Shown piece after piece: positions 52,591-60,235 of a stretch of 64,000 nucleotides of DNA. Both the position numbers and the translations under genes were made by a program. Source of the stretch: Candidatus Sulfotelmatobacter sp. (lineage in GTDB: Bacteria; Acidobacteriota; Terriglobia; Terriglobales; Acidobacteriaceae); contig DASYBM010000004.1 of NCBI GenBank assembly GCA_036500765.1, positions 1,984,001-2,048,000 on the forward strand, written 5' to 3'. Below the pieces are notes generated by a model. It did not search any database. It was not told where the DNA came from and was given only the letters and a program-made list of their open reading frames with translations. Numbering within the stretch: the stretch's first letter is position 1; the number at the start of each line of letters is the position of its first letter.

Positions 52591-52866
52591 TCAACGCCGG
52601 TCCTGAGCGCCGTGGTAGATGCGCAATACTTCTACGAATCGATCTTGAACTTTATAAACCACGATGTAGGGCAAGGGAGGAAAAACCAATTCGCGGGTTC
52701 CCGGTTGCCGCCCATCACGTCCGAGTCGCGGAAAGTTTACTAGACGTTAGCAGCCATCGTATATCACCGTGGCCACTTTGGCAGCAGCCGCAGGATCCTC
52801 TCTCCGGATACGCTGCACGATGTCGAACAGGTCATTGGCGGCGGGCATGGTCCAGCGCAGGCGCAT
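52591..52866 (-). pseudogene. ParE-type toxin gene with an in-frame nonsense codon
   Basis: Reading from the ATG at 52866 gives MRLRWTMPAANDLFDIVQRI-RREDPAAAAKVATVIYDGC, then TAA at 52749-52747. The same frame continues as RLVNFPRLGRDGRQPGTREL, VFPPLPYIVVYKVQDRFVEV, LRIYHGAQDRR and a TGA at 52591. The whole 91-codon frame fits a ParE/RelE toxin; the stop sits where homologues often have Gln (CAA to TAA is one base change). The C-terminal catalytic half would not be made, so the toxin is probably dead unless the stop is suppressed or is a sequencing error. Its ATG overlaps the antitoxin TGA by one base (TGATG). Confidence 0.85.
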
Positions 52867-53090
52867 CAGGACCGTAAGATCTGCTGTAGTCTCTTTCCGA
52901 CCTCATCGTGCTCCATGAAATCTCCGCGCTCGGCGGCTGCCAAACCAATATTGACTGCCTCGACGAAACAGTCGTCGTCCTCCAGATAATGGCTGAGGAC
53001 CTGCTGCACGAGTTCGTCAGTCTTCAAGCCCTTTTGAACGGCAATCTGCGCCAACCGCGCCTCTTTTTCGGGCTGTAGGCGGATGTCCAT
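52866..53090 (-). CDS. Antitoxin partner of the broken ParE
   Basis: 74 residues: MDIRLQPEKEARLAQIAVQK, GLKTDELVQQVLSHYLEDDD and a C-terminal tail ending EVGKRLQQILRS. The pattern fits ParD/RelB-like antitoxins. The frame is intact although the toxin gene directly after it carries a stop. The ATG at 53090 is chosen because the N-terminus then matches the family; a longer frame from 53126 is less likely. Confidence 0.8.
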   Translation of the reverse strand: MDIRLQPEKEARLAQIAVQKGLKTDELVQQVLSHYLEDDDCFVEAVNIGLAAAERGDFMEHDEVGKRLQQILRS

Positions 53091-53163
53091 GGATTTCAGT
53101 CTAGGAAGGCTCATCAACACTGTCAAACATTTTCTCGTCCAGCGAGCTACCAGAGCGGCCCCA

Positions 53164-54552
53164 TTAGTGTCCGCCGCTCAACTCGCGCACAATGCCTCCG
53201 ACGAACTGCTTCGCGTCGCCAAACAGCATCAGCGTGCGATCCAGATAATACAGCGGATTATCGATCCCGGCGAAGCCAGGGCTCATGCCGCGCTTGATGA
53301 CCATGACGGTGTGCGCTTTGTCGACGTCAAGAATGGGCATGCCGAAGATGGGGCTCGACTGATCGGTGCGGGCGGCGGGATTGGTCACGTCATTAGCCCC
53401 GATGATGAGGGCGACATCGGTCTGCGGGAAGTCGCCGTTGATCTCGTCCATTTCGATGAGGCGGTCGTAGGGAATGTCGGCTTCCGCGAGCAGCACATTC
53501 ATGTGCCCGGGCATGCGCCCGGCGACCGGATGGATCGCGAAGCGTACTTCTATTCCCTTCTTCGTGAGCGCGTCATAAAGCTCTCGAACTTTATGTTGCG
53601 CCTGCGCTACGGCCATGCCATAGCCGGGAACGATGACCACTTTATTCGCAGCCAACAGAATCGCGGCCGCTTCTTCAGGCGTAGCGCTGCGTACGACTCG
53701 CTCTTCTTTAGCCCCAGCGGCAGACGCCTGCACTTGTCCGAACGCTCCGAACATCACGTTGGTGAACGAGCGATTCATGGCCTTGCACATGATCACCGAC
53801 AGAACGAAGCCCGAAGAACCATCGAGCGCCCCCGCCACGACCAGCACCTTACTATTCAGAACGAATCCCAGCAGCGCCGCCGAAAAGCCGGCGTACGAAT
53901 TCAATAGCGAGATGACCGTTGGCATATCTGCCCCGCCAATGGGCGTAACCAGCAGCACGCCAAAAATCAATGCCACGACCACCATCACGGGAAACAGGAT
54001 TGCGTGCGCGGGATTCACCACCAACGCAATCGCCAGCCCGAGGGCTCCTGCCAGAACGGAGAGGCTCACGATATTCTGCCCGGGATATACGATCGGTCGC
54101 TGCGGCAGCAATTCCTGCAACTTTCCCGCGGCAATCACGCTGCCCGTGAATGTGAGTGACCCGATAATGACTTCCAGGGCGATCTCGCCCATTTGAAACC
54201 GCGTGACCGGCGCGGTGCCCACGTAATATTCGGCGATGCCAATGATCGCCGCCGAAAGCGCGCCGAAAGCATGGCTCAAGGCCGTTCGTTGCGGCACCGC
54301 CGTCATGTGCACCAGGCCCAGCGGGACACCAATCCCTGCCCCAACGATCAGGGTTATCAGGATCCACCTGTACTGCACCACCTCGGGATTGAACAGCGTG
54401 GCGCCCACGGCCAGCGCCGCGCCGATCTCTCCCGCCAGGACGCCCCACCGCGCACTGGCCGGTGAACTCAGAAACCTGAGCGAAAGAATGAACAGAACCA
54501 CCGCGGCGATATAGGCGAAATCGAGATATTGCTGAAGGTCGAGCACGGTCAT
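53164..54552 (-). CDS. pntB: NAD(P) transhydrogenase, beta subunit
   Basis: 462-residue membrane subunit of the proton-pumping enzyme that reduces NADP+ with NADH. About eight or nine hydrophobic helices fill the first 270 residues. The C-terminal NADP-binding domain (dIII) is clear: VVIVPGYGMAVAQAQHKVRE, RFAIHPVAGRMPGHMNVLLA, ALIIGANDVTNPAARTDQSS and KRGMSPGFAGIDNPLYYLD. Overlaps the previous subunit by 4 bp. Confidence 0.95.
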   Translation of the reverse strand: MTVLDLQQYLDFAYIAAVVLFILSLRFLSSPASARWGVLAGEIGAALAVGATLFNPEVVQYRWILITLIVGAGIGVPLGLVHMTAVPQRTALSHAFGALSAAIIGIAEYYVGTAPVTRFQMGEIALEVIIGSLTFTGSVIAAGKLQELLPQRPIVYPGQNIVSLSVLAGALGLAIALVVNPAHAILFPVMVVVALIFGVLLVTPIGGADMPTVISLLNSYAGFSAALLGFVLNSKVLVVAGALDGSSGFVLSVIMCKAMNRSFTNVMFGAFGQVQASAAGAKEERVVRSATPEEAAAILLAANKVVIVPGYGMAVAQAQHKVRELYDALTKKGIEVRFAIHPVAGRMPGHMNVLLAEADIPYDRLIEMDEINGDFPQTDVALIIGANDVTNPAARTDQSSPIFGMPILDVDKAHTVMVIKRGMSPGFAGIDNPLYYLDRTLMLFGDAKQFVGGIVRELSGGH

Positions 54553-54845
54553 GATTGTTTCGACCTGCCGGATTTGAACATGCGCAGCATACGGTCGGTA
54601 ATCAGGAATCCGCCCACCATATTGCTGAAGGATGCCGCCACCGCAATCGCGCCCAACACCGTGGTCAGCCGCGTCTCATGCCGACCGGCAATGATGATGG
54701 CCGCGACGACTACGATCGCGTCCAAAGCATTGGTCAGAGACATGAGCGGCGTGTGCAGTAGTGGCGAGACCCGCCGGATCACTTCGAATCCCACGAACCC
54801 GGCCAGGATGAAGACATAAAGATTAGAAATGAAATCCGCTGGCAT
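54549..54845 (-). CDS. pntAB: NAD(P) transhydrogenase, small alpha subunit (membrane part)
   Basis: 98 residues with about three membrane helices: ISNLYVFILAGFVGFEVIRR, ALDAIVVVAAIIIAGRHETR and LGAIAVAASFSNMVGGFLIT. It corresponds to the membrane part of PntA when alpha is split into two polypeptides. The ATG has AAGGAG 6 bases upstream, and the end overlaps pntB (ATGA), so the two are coupled. Confidence 0.93.
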   Translation of the reverse strand: MPADFISNLYVFILAGFVGFEVIRRVSPLLHTPLMSLTNALDAIVVVAAIIIAGRHETRLTTVLGAIAVAASFSNMVGGFLITDRMLRMFKSGRSKQS

Positions 54846-54896
54846 GATTACTCCTTCGCATTCTTCCGTGCCCGGTTCAGCAATTCCGTTCAGCAA

Positions 54897-56081
54897 CTAC
54901 TTTGTTACTAACGCCGGCATCTTGAAAAAATCGCGCACGCGCGCGTTCACCACTTCTCCGCCGTTCGTGATCATCGTCTCCCGAATAATTTCATCCTGCT
55001 GATTTAACGAGCGTTCGTTCAGTTGCAGCTTGCCCTCTTTCACCATGTAGAGCAGGAACGCAGTGATGTTGCGAGCGTACATCTGGCTGGCGTGATAGGG
55101 AACGCTCGTAGCCAGGTTGATCGCGCCGATGATCGTCACTCCGCCGACCGTTACGGTCTCTCCGGTGCGCGTCAGTTCGCAGTTGCCGCCGCGCTCTGCG
55201 GCGAGATCGACAATGACCGACCCCGGAGCCATACCTTTCACCATCTCTGCCGTAATCAGCACAGGAGACTTCTTGCCGGGAATGACCGCCGCCGTAATGA
55301 CGATGTCACTCTCGGCGACCACGCGTGTCAGGAGCTCGCGCTGGCGGGCGTAAAAAGTTTCGTCCTGCGCTGTGCCGTAGCCGCGGGCGTCCTGCGCATT
55401 TTGAGCTTCGATGGGGAGTTCGACGAAGCGTCCGCCCAGGCTCTGCACCTGTTCTTTCGCGGCCGGCCGCATATCGTAAGCAGAGGCCACGGCTCCCAGG
55501 CGGCGCGCGGTCGAGATCGCCTGCAATCCCGCCACGCCCGCGCCGATCACGAACACGCGCGCGGGTGTAATGGTTCCGGCGGCGGTGGTCATCATGGGAA
55601 AAATTCGCGGCGATGTTTCGGCCGCGATCAATACGGCCTTGTACCCGCAACAGGTAGCCATCGACGAAAGCGCGTCCATGCTCTGGGCGCGCGTGGTGCG
55701 CGGCATAAGCTCGACGGAGAAAGCGGTAACCCCGGCATGCGCGATTTCCCCGATGATTTCCGCCGAGCCCAAAGGCCGCAGGAATCCGATGATCGCCTGA
55801 CCGCGCCGCATCAGGGGAAGGTCGGCTTTGCCGGTAACGTCATTCGAGCCGTAGCACAACACCTGCACGACAACGTCAGCGGCCGCAAACACGGCGGCGC
55901 GATCGGACACAATCTTCGCGCCCTTTTCAACATACATCGCGTCCGGATAACCGGCCTGTTCGCCAGCCCCGCCCTCGACAACGACTTCGAGCCCCGCCTT
56001 AATCAGATTTGGAACGACGACAGGAACGAGCGCCACGCGTCGCTCCCCGGGATAGCTTTCTTTCGGAACTCCAACAATCAC
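54897..56081 (-). CDS. pntAA: NAD(P) transhydrogenase, alpha subunit (NAD-binding domain)
   Basis: 394 residues of the NAD(H)-binding domain I, related to alanine dehydrogenase: VIVGVPKESYPGERRVALVP at the N-terminus, VFVIGAGVAGLQAISTARRL for the nucleotide fold and AYDMRPAAKEQVQSLGGRFV. The GTG at 56081 is taken as start because the conserved domain begins immediately; AAAGGA lies about 11 bases upstream. The upstream extension of the frame to 56198 is not conserved. First gene of the three-gene pnt operon. Confidence 0.94.
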   Translation of the reverse strand: MIVGVPKESYPGERRVALVPVVVPNLIKAGLEVVVEGGAGEQAGYPDAMYVEKGAKIVSDRAAVFAAADVVVQVLCYGSNDVTGKADLPLMRRGQAIIGFLRPLGSAEIIGEIAHAGVTAFSVELMPRTTRAQSMDALSSMATCCGYKAVLIAAETSPRIFPMMTTAAGTITPARVFVIGAGVAGLQAISTARRLGAVASAYDMRPAAKEQVQSLGGRFVELPIEAQNAQDARGYGTAQDETFYARQRELLTRVVAESDIVITAAVIPGKKSPVLITAEMVKGMAPGSVIVDLAAERGGNCELTRTGETVTVGGVTIIGAINLATSVPYHASQMYARNITAFLLYMVKEGKLQLNERSLNQQDEIIRETMITNGGEVVNARVRDFFKMPALVTK

Positions 56082-56176
56082 GCGGCTGTCATCCTTTCGC
56101 TTGCACAAAAAAGCGAACTGAAAACAGTAACAGATCGAGGGGGGAACTGAAAGGCGGATGCCGCCGGGACGCTCCA

Positions 56177-57094
56177 CTATGCAAACCGATAGTGCCACAC
56201 TCGCGCCGCACCAATCAGATTCGTATCTTCGCCGAGAGACGCCAAAGTGAGCTCCGTTTTTTCCGCCGGCACGAAGCGGCAGCCGCCGCGAATCACTTCG
56301 CGGATGCGATCCATAAAAAGCGGCGCGCTCTTCATCACGCTGCCGCTCAGCACGATGGCGTCGGGCGTGAACAGGTTGATGAGATTCGCAAGTCCCAATC
56401 CCAGATAGTAGGCCTCATGCTCGACAGCTTGAAGCGCGATCTCGTCTCCCTCTTGCGCAAGCTCGCAAATTCTCCTGGCGGTAATTCCCGGCCGATGTAG
56501 GTAGGCAGCAGGCGCATGCCTGGCGATCCACGCCACCATCGCCGGGCCCGCGGCCAGCGACTCCCAGCAGCCGCGAAATCCGCACGAGCAGACCGGACCG
56601 GCCGGATCGACCACATGATGCCCAACCTCCGGATGCGCGCCGTCGACCCCGCGGTAAAGCTTGCCATCGAAAACCATTCCACCGCCGATGCCAGTGCCAA
56701 CGGTTACATAGATCAAACGCGAACGATCCCGCCCGGCACCCCATCCGGCTTCCGCGAGTGCAGCGGCATCGCCGTCATTCTCGAGAGCCACGCGAACATC
56801 GAAAATCCGCGCCAGATCGTTCACTGGACTCTTTCCCCGCCACCCGGGCAGAAAATCAACATCACCGAACTCGCCGCGCATGGGATCGACCGGACCCGTG
56901 GACCCGATCCCGATGCCGGTGATTTCGACTCCCGCTTGCCGCGCCGTCTCGCGCAACATTCGTGCAATCTCGTCGATGCCCTGCGCGTAGCCATTCGGAT
57001 CGGTCGGCGCTTGCATGCGGGCGAGCACTTTTCCGCTATCGTCGACGATGCCGACCGCGATTTTCGTTCCGCCGATGTCAACCGCGCCGATCAT
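56177..57094 (-). CDS. ROK family sugar kinase
   Basis: 305-residue kinase: MIGAVDIGGTKIAVGIVDDS (phosphate loop), VALENDGDAAALAEAGWGAG (catalytic Asp), YVTVGTGIGGGMVFDGKLYR, EVGHHVVDP, and zinc motif CSCGFRGCWE. Likely glucokinase or N-acetylmannosamine/glucosamine kinase. It lies downstream of the Gfo/Idh/MocA gene on the same strand. A 14-bp tandem duplication spans its start, producing a second ATG 14 bases upstream in another frame. Confidence 0.9.
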   Translation of the reverse strand: MIGAVDIGGTKIAVGIVDDSGKVLARMQAPTDPNGYAQGIDEIARMLRETARQAGVEITGIGIGSTGPVDPMRGEFGDVDFLPGWRGKSPVNDLARIFDVRVALENDGDAAALAEAGWGAGRDRSRLIYVTVGTGIGGGMVFDGKLYRGVDGAHPEVGHHVVDPAGPVCSCGFRGCWESLAAGPAMVAWIARHAPAAYLHRPGITARRICELAQEGDEIALQAVEHEAYYLGLGLANLINLFTPDAIVLSGSVMKSAPLFMDRIREVIRGGCRFVPAEKTELTLASLGEDTNLIGAARVWHYRFA

Positions 57095-57116
57095 GCCGCT
57101 CCGATCATGCCGCTCC
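57089..57116. repeat. 14-bp tandem duplication across the kinase start
   Basis: GATCATGCCGCTCC occurs twice in direct succession (57089-57102 and 57103-57116). On the gene strand this doubles the Shine-Dalgarno/ATG module. The upstream ATG encodes only M-I-G-A-A before a TGA that overlaps the real ATG. Confidence 0.85.
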
Positions 57117-57198
57117 GATCAATGTAAAGTACGGTTCTGTCATTTTTCGTGTGGGGCCTTTCATGAAATCATCTGACGGTTTCGGCGCTCTCTGCGCC

Positions 57199-57240
57199 GA
57201 GGGCGAGGACGCCCTCGGGACAGCCGGCGGGACGCCGGCG
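57199..57240. repeat. Double hairpin repeat after the Gfo/Idh/MocA gene
   Basis: GAGGGCG-AGGA-CGCCCTC (57199-57216) is followed by GCCGGC / GCCGGC (57223-57228 and 57234-57239), ending exactly at the stop codon of the oxidoreductase. It looks like a REP-type element; it could also act as a weak terminator or mRNA stabiliser. Confidence 0.6.
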
Positions 57241-58470
57241 CTACGAAAATTCCGGCGCGATTGCCTTCGCTTCCTCGAGGGTGAGTCGCCGCTTGTTCTT
57301 GTAGGACAAATTCGACATATGCACCGCCATGGCCGATCGGTAGCCCATCTCCGGCGGAGCGTTCGGAATCCCGCGGCTGCGGACGCAGTCGATCCAGTTC
57401 TGCATGTGGTTCCCTTCATGAGTCCTGCCGCGTTCCGCCTCGTCGTTCGGACGATTCGCTTTCTCCGGCCAATACTCCAGCGGTTGTTCGAAGTGATGTT
57501 CGAGGGTACCGTCACTGCCCAGAATTCGGTCGCCCAGTTCGTAGTGCTTGTTGCTGAAGGTGGACTGCCAGGTCACGACGCAATCGGGAAAATCGAGCGT
57601 CACGGCGATGGTGTCGGGCACCTCGCGTCCATCTTTTTCGGAAAATACTCCGCCCGACATATAGGCCGCTGAGGGCAACGGCAGGTCGAGCGCGCCCATG
57701 ATCCAGGCGATCTGGTGCACCATGTTCTCGGCGCAATTGCCTCCCGAAAATTCCCAGAACAGGCGCCAGTTGATAAGCCTGTACGGATCGAACGGCCGAT
57801 CGGGCCGGCCGTTGAGAAAGGCGCTCCAGTTGACATTCTGCGCCGTGCAGTCGGAGGGAATCGCCCGCACCCACTGGCCCTTGCCGTGCGGCGTATTGCG
57901 GCTCATCCACGATTCGACCTGCGTAATCTTTCCGACGCGTCCATCTTTGATCATCTGTTTCGCGTCGACCATCGCGCCGGAACTTTGATGCTGCAATCCA
58001 ATCTGGATAACGCGATTCGACGCTTTAGCCGCCGCCAGACACTTCTCGGCCTCAGGGATCGACCACGTCATCGTCTTCTCCGCATACAGATCCTTTCCCG
58101 CAGCGAGCGTATCTACAAAATGTCGCGCGTGAATGTGCAACGGGCTGGCCACGATCACTGCATCGACATCCTTCATATCGAGGACACGGCGGTGGTCGTC
58201 GAAAGTTTGAATGCCGGAAACTCGGCTCTTGGCTTGGTCGCGGCGGCGGCGGTAAACGTCGGCCATGGCCACGACCTCGACTCCGTTCACCTTGAGGATC
58301 TGCCCCAGCAGATCGTTGCCACGGTCGCCTACCCCAATCATGCCGACACGGATGCGGTCGTTCGCGCCCAGCACCGTGGCGGCTGGATACGCCAGCACCG
58401 CGGCAGTTCCGAGCGCGGCCCGCTTTATGAAGGTCCGTCTGGTTTGATCGAAACTAATTTGATCGGTCAT
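57241..58470 (-). CDS. Gfo/Idh/MocA family oxidoreductase with Tat signal
   Basis: 409 residues. The twin-arginine signal TRRTFIKRAALGTAAVLAYP sends the folded protein across the inner membrane. The NAD(P)-binding Rossmann fold opens with RIRVGMIGVGDRGNDLL. The EK(P/T) active-site motif appears as LYAEKTMTWSIPEAEK. The C-terminal half has the alpha/beta domain of the family (NWRLFWEFSGGNCAENMVHQ). Substrate is probably a sugar or inositol derivative; periplasmic family members often carry tightly bound cofactor. Upstream lies a sugar phosphate isomerase-like gene, also exported. Confidence 0.9.
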   Translation of the reverse strand: MTDQISFDQTRRTFIKRAALGTAAVLAYPAATVLGANDRIRVGMIGVGDRGNDLLGQILKVNGVEVVAMADVYRRRRDQAKSRVSGIQTFDDHRRVLDMKDVDAVIVASPLHIHARHFVDTLAAGKDLYAEKTMTWSIPEAEKCLAAAKASNRVIQIGLQHQSSGAMVDAKQMIKDGRVGKITQVESWMSRNTPHGKGQWVRAIPSDCTAQNVNWSAFLNGRPDRPFDPYRLINWRLFWEFSGGNCAENMVHQIAWIMGALDLPLPSAAYMSGGVFSEKDGREVPDTIAVTLDFPDCVVTWQSTFSNKHYELGDRILGSDGTLEHHFEQPLEYWPEKANRPNDEAERGRTHEGNHMQNWIDCVRSRGIPNAPPEMGYRSAMAVHMSNLSYKNKRRLTLEEAKAIAPEFS

Positions 58471-58548
58471 TTATTTATCCCCTGTTATTTATCTCCTCGC
58501 AGCTTGACTGCCTCACGGTAGCGGTGAAGTTTAGCTCCCTAGGCGGTT

Positions 58549-58591
58549 GTCATCCTGAGCGTAGCCGTTTCTCGGGCGAAGCGAAGGATCT
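58549..58591. repeat. Dispersed ATCCT...AGGAT palindromic repeat
   Basis: A stretch beginning GTCATCCTGAGCG and ending GCGAAGGATCT has inverted ends and resembles a repeat word widespread in many bacterial genomes. It occupies part of the gap between two co-oriented genes. Other copies would be expected in the same genome. Confidence 0.5.
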
Positions 58592-58640
58592 CCCGCTTAT
58601 CGGGCGCGTTGCGCAAGCCAAAATGAATCTCTACCTTGAC

Positions 58641-59600
58641 TCACAGCGCGTCGGCTTGTTGCAGAAGCTTTTTCATTCCCGCCCAACTCTGGCGCGAGCA
58701 TTCTTCGGGCGATCCGCCGCCATTCCAATGAGTCTCAAGGCTCACCGCGAAGCGATACCCGTCGCGCTTGAGCGCTTTGAACTGCCCCGTCCAGTCGATA
58801 ATTCCGGCGCCCATCGCCGCCCACTCTCCCTTACCCCTCTTAACAAAATCCTTGCAATGGCAATGCCCGATGCGTTCCTTCGGCAGAAGATTGTAGCCGT
58901 CGGGATAAGGTGTTTCGCCCGCCGCCGCGGCGTTGCCGGCATCCCAATTCAGCATAAACGCCGGGGACTGCACCGCGCCAAGAACTTTCGCCGCTTCAGC
59001 CCCGGTTGCCGCGTTGCAGGCCGATTCATTCTCAAGCACCAAGATGATGCCATTTTTCGCGGCCTTGTCCGCCGCTTCCCGCAGTTTGTCGTTGATGGCA
59101 GAGCGATACGGCCCCTGGTCTTCGAGCCGCCAGAAATCGAAGCAACGCACGCGATCGGTTCCGAAGGCCTTCGCCATTTCTATGGCGCGCTCCAGAACTT
59201 CGTCCTGCTCCTTCCAGTTGAAATCTGCGCCAAAACTCTTGGCCTCGCTGAATTTGGATTTCGGCGCGCCGGGCCAGTCAACTTTAAAAAGCGGGCTGGC
59301 GATGTCGGTGACTTTCAATTTGAATTTTTTCAGAATGCGGCGGGCCTCGGCGACTTCTTTCTCATCGAGCTTGACGATGTTCTTCTTCCACATGCCGCGC
59401 AGCTCGATCCAGCCCATGCCGAATTCACGCGACGCCACCTCGCAGGCCCGGCCAAAATCCTGGGAAATTTCATCGTTGATTACAGAGATACGAAATGGGG
59501 ATTTGGCCTCAGCCGCCGTCACAAAACGGGACACCGCCGTCACCGCCGTCACGGCAGCTATTCCTTCGAGAAATTTGCGGCGGGCAAAGGGCACGGGCAT
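58641..59600 (-). CDS. Exported sugar phosphate isomerase/epimerase-like TIM barrel
   Basis: 319 residues with a signal region (MPVPFARRKFLEGIAAVTAV, RR near the start, Tat-like). The xylose-isomerase-like TIM barrel includes FRISVINDEISQDFGRACEV, GIILVLENESACNAATGAEA, FMLNWDAGNAAAAGETPYPD and RIGHCHCKDFVKRGKGEWAA with candidate metal ligands Glu, Asp and His. It is paired with the Gfo/Idh/MocA gene, a frequent pairing in exported carbohydrate modules. Start chosen at 59600 because GAGGAG lies 7 bases before it. Confidence 0.85.
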   Translation of the reverse strand: MPVPFARRKFLEGIAAVTAVTAVSRFVTAAEAKSPFRISVINDEISQDFGRACEVASREFGMGWIELRGMWKKNIVKLDEKEVAEARRILKKFKLKVTDIASPLFKVDWPGAPKSKFSEAKSFGADFNWKEQDEVLERAIEMAKAFGTDRVRCFDFWRLEDQGPYRSAINDKLREAADKAAKNGIILVLENESACNAATGAEAAKVLGAVQSPAFMLNWDAGNAAAAGETPYPDGYNLLPKERIGHCHCKDFVKRGKGEWAAMGAGIIDWTGQFKALKRDGYRFAVSLETHWNGGGSPEECSRQSWAGMKKLLQQADAL

Positions 59601-59708
59601 AAGTTGCTCCTCGAACTCCATCGTTCAAGATGATGGTCTGTAAAGATGATGAAAGACGCCAACAAATCTACCACCATCGAAACATCGAGTGGTAGCAGCC
59701 TAGCTGCT

Positions 59709-59741
59709 CATGTGGGGACAGCCGCCCCCGGCTGTCCGGCG
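59709..59741 (-). repeat. Dispersed palindromic repeat, copy 2
   Basis: Reverse complement of 59709-59741 matches 28463-28496 with only three differences over the shared length, including GCCGGACAGCCG and TCCCCACAT. Here the element lies in the presumed 5' leader of the sugar isomerase gene. Confidence 0.7.
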
Positions 59742-59815
59742 GCCCAGGTGTATCGGGCCGCGGTAGGCTGCAATTTGCCCTCCCCGCCAAAGGTGTAAGT
59801 GCTTTGGTTTCGTCG

Positions 59816-59917
59816 AGTGTTCCTGCGGGAACACAATTGCGGTTTTGCACAAGTGTTCCTGCGGGAACATTATAATGTACAGACGTGTACATACAATATG
59901 GTACGTAACGACGTAAG
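59816..59917. promoter_or_regulatory. Bidirectional promoter with two operator types
   Basis: Two identical 18-bp repeats AGTGTTCCTGCGGGAACA (59816-59833 and 59852-59869) each hold the dyad TGTTCC-TGCG-GGAACA. ATTATAAT (59869-59876) is palindromic, so it offers a -10 on both strands. On the minus strand TTGTAT (59896-59891) lies 16 bp from it, a good sigma-70 promoter facing the sugar isomerase gene 260 bp away. TGTACA-GACG-TGTACA (59876-59891) sits inside its spacer. Two different regulators could therefore act here. Confidence 0.55.
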
Positions 59918-60148
59918 TGCATTGTTTTGTTGGGCTGGGCGGGTGCCGAAATATCGGCAGAGGCGTGAGAAGAGGCGAAATCAGGGTGCAGAAAGCCCGC
60001 TCGAGCAAGTTATTGAGGACAAAGTGCTTAGGTACGCGGCAGCGACGGCGAAAGTGGAGGGCTTGTGTTTTCTTGCAGTTGCGGCACTCTTATTTTCTTA
60101 TATTTATTGCCGATGTCCAGCAAATCAAAAGGCCGAAGATCTGCCCTC

Positions 60149-60190
60149 AAAAAGCCCCACTTCTCGCACAAAACGCGCGAGAAATGGGGC
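60149..60190 (-). terminator. Intrinsic terminator of ahcY
   Basis: On the minus strand a 14-bp stem with one mismatch (GCCCCATTTCTCGC at 60190-60177 pairing with GCGAGAAGTGGGGC at 60167-60154) is followed by TTTTT. It lies 46 bp after the ahcY stop. Confidence 0.85.
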
Positions 60191-60235
60191 ATCCGATCCT
60201 TGCTGACGGCTGAGGGCTGACGCCCCGCGCCTGCT

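Larger units (their letters stand above)
59601..60235. other. Long intergenic region with promoter/operator cluster
   Basis: 635 bp without a supported gene. It contains a dispersed repeat (59709-59741), two 18-bp direct repeats with internal dyads, a bidirectional -10 element and a TGTACA-N4-TGTACA site (59816-59917), and the ahcY terminator (60149-60190). A plus-strand frame of 102 codons from 59898 has no Shine-Dalgarno site, reads through the opposite-strand terminator and shows no family features. Confidence 0.55.

Noticed and set aside
55023-56150. 375-codon plus-strand frame
   Set aside because: Antisense to the transhydrogenase alpha gene; composition is that of a shadow frame.
59898-60206. 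Possible 102-residue membrane protein starting just after the operator cluster
   Set aside because: No Shine-Dalgarno site, no family resemblance, and the frame runs through the opposite-strand ahcY terminator. The hydrophobic patch alone is not enough.
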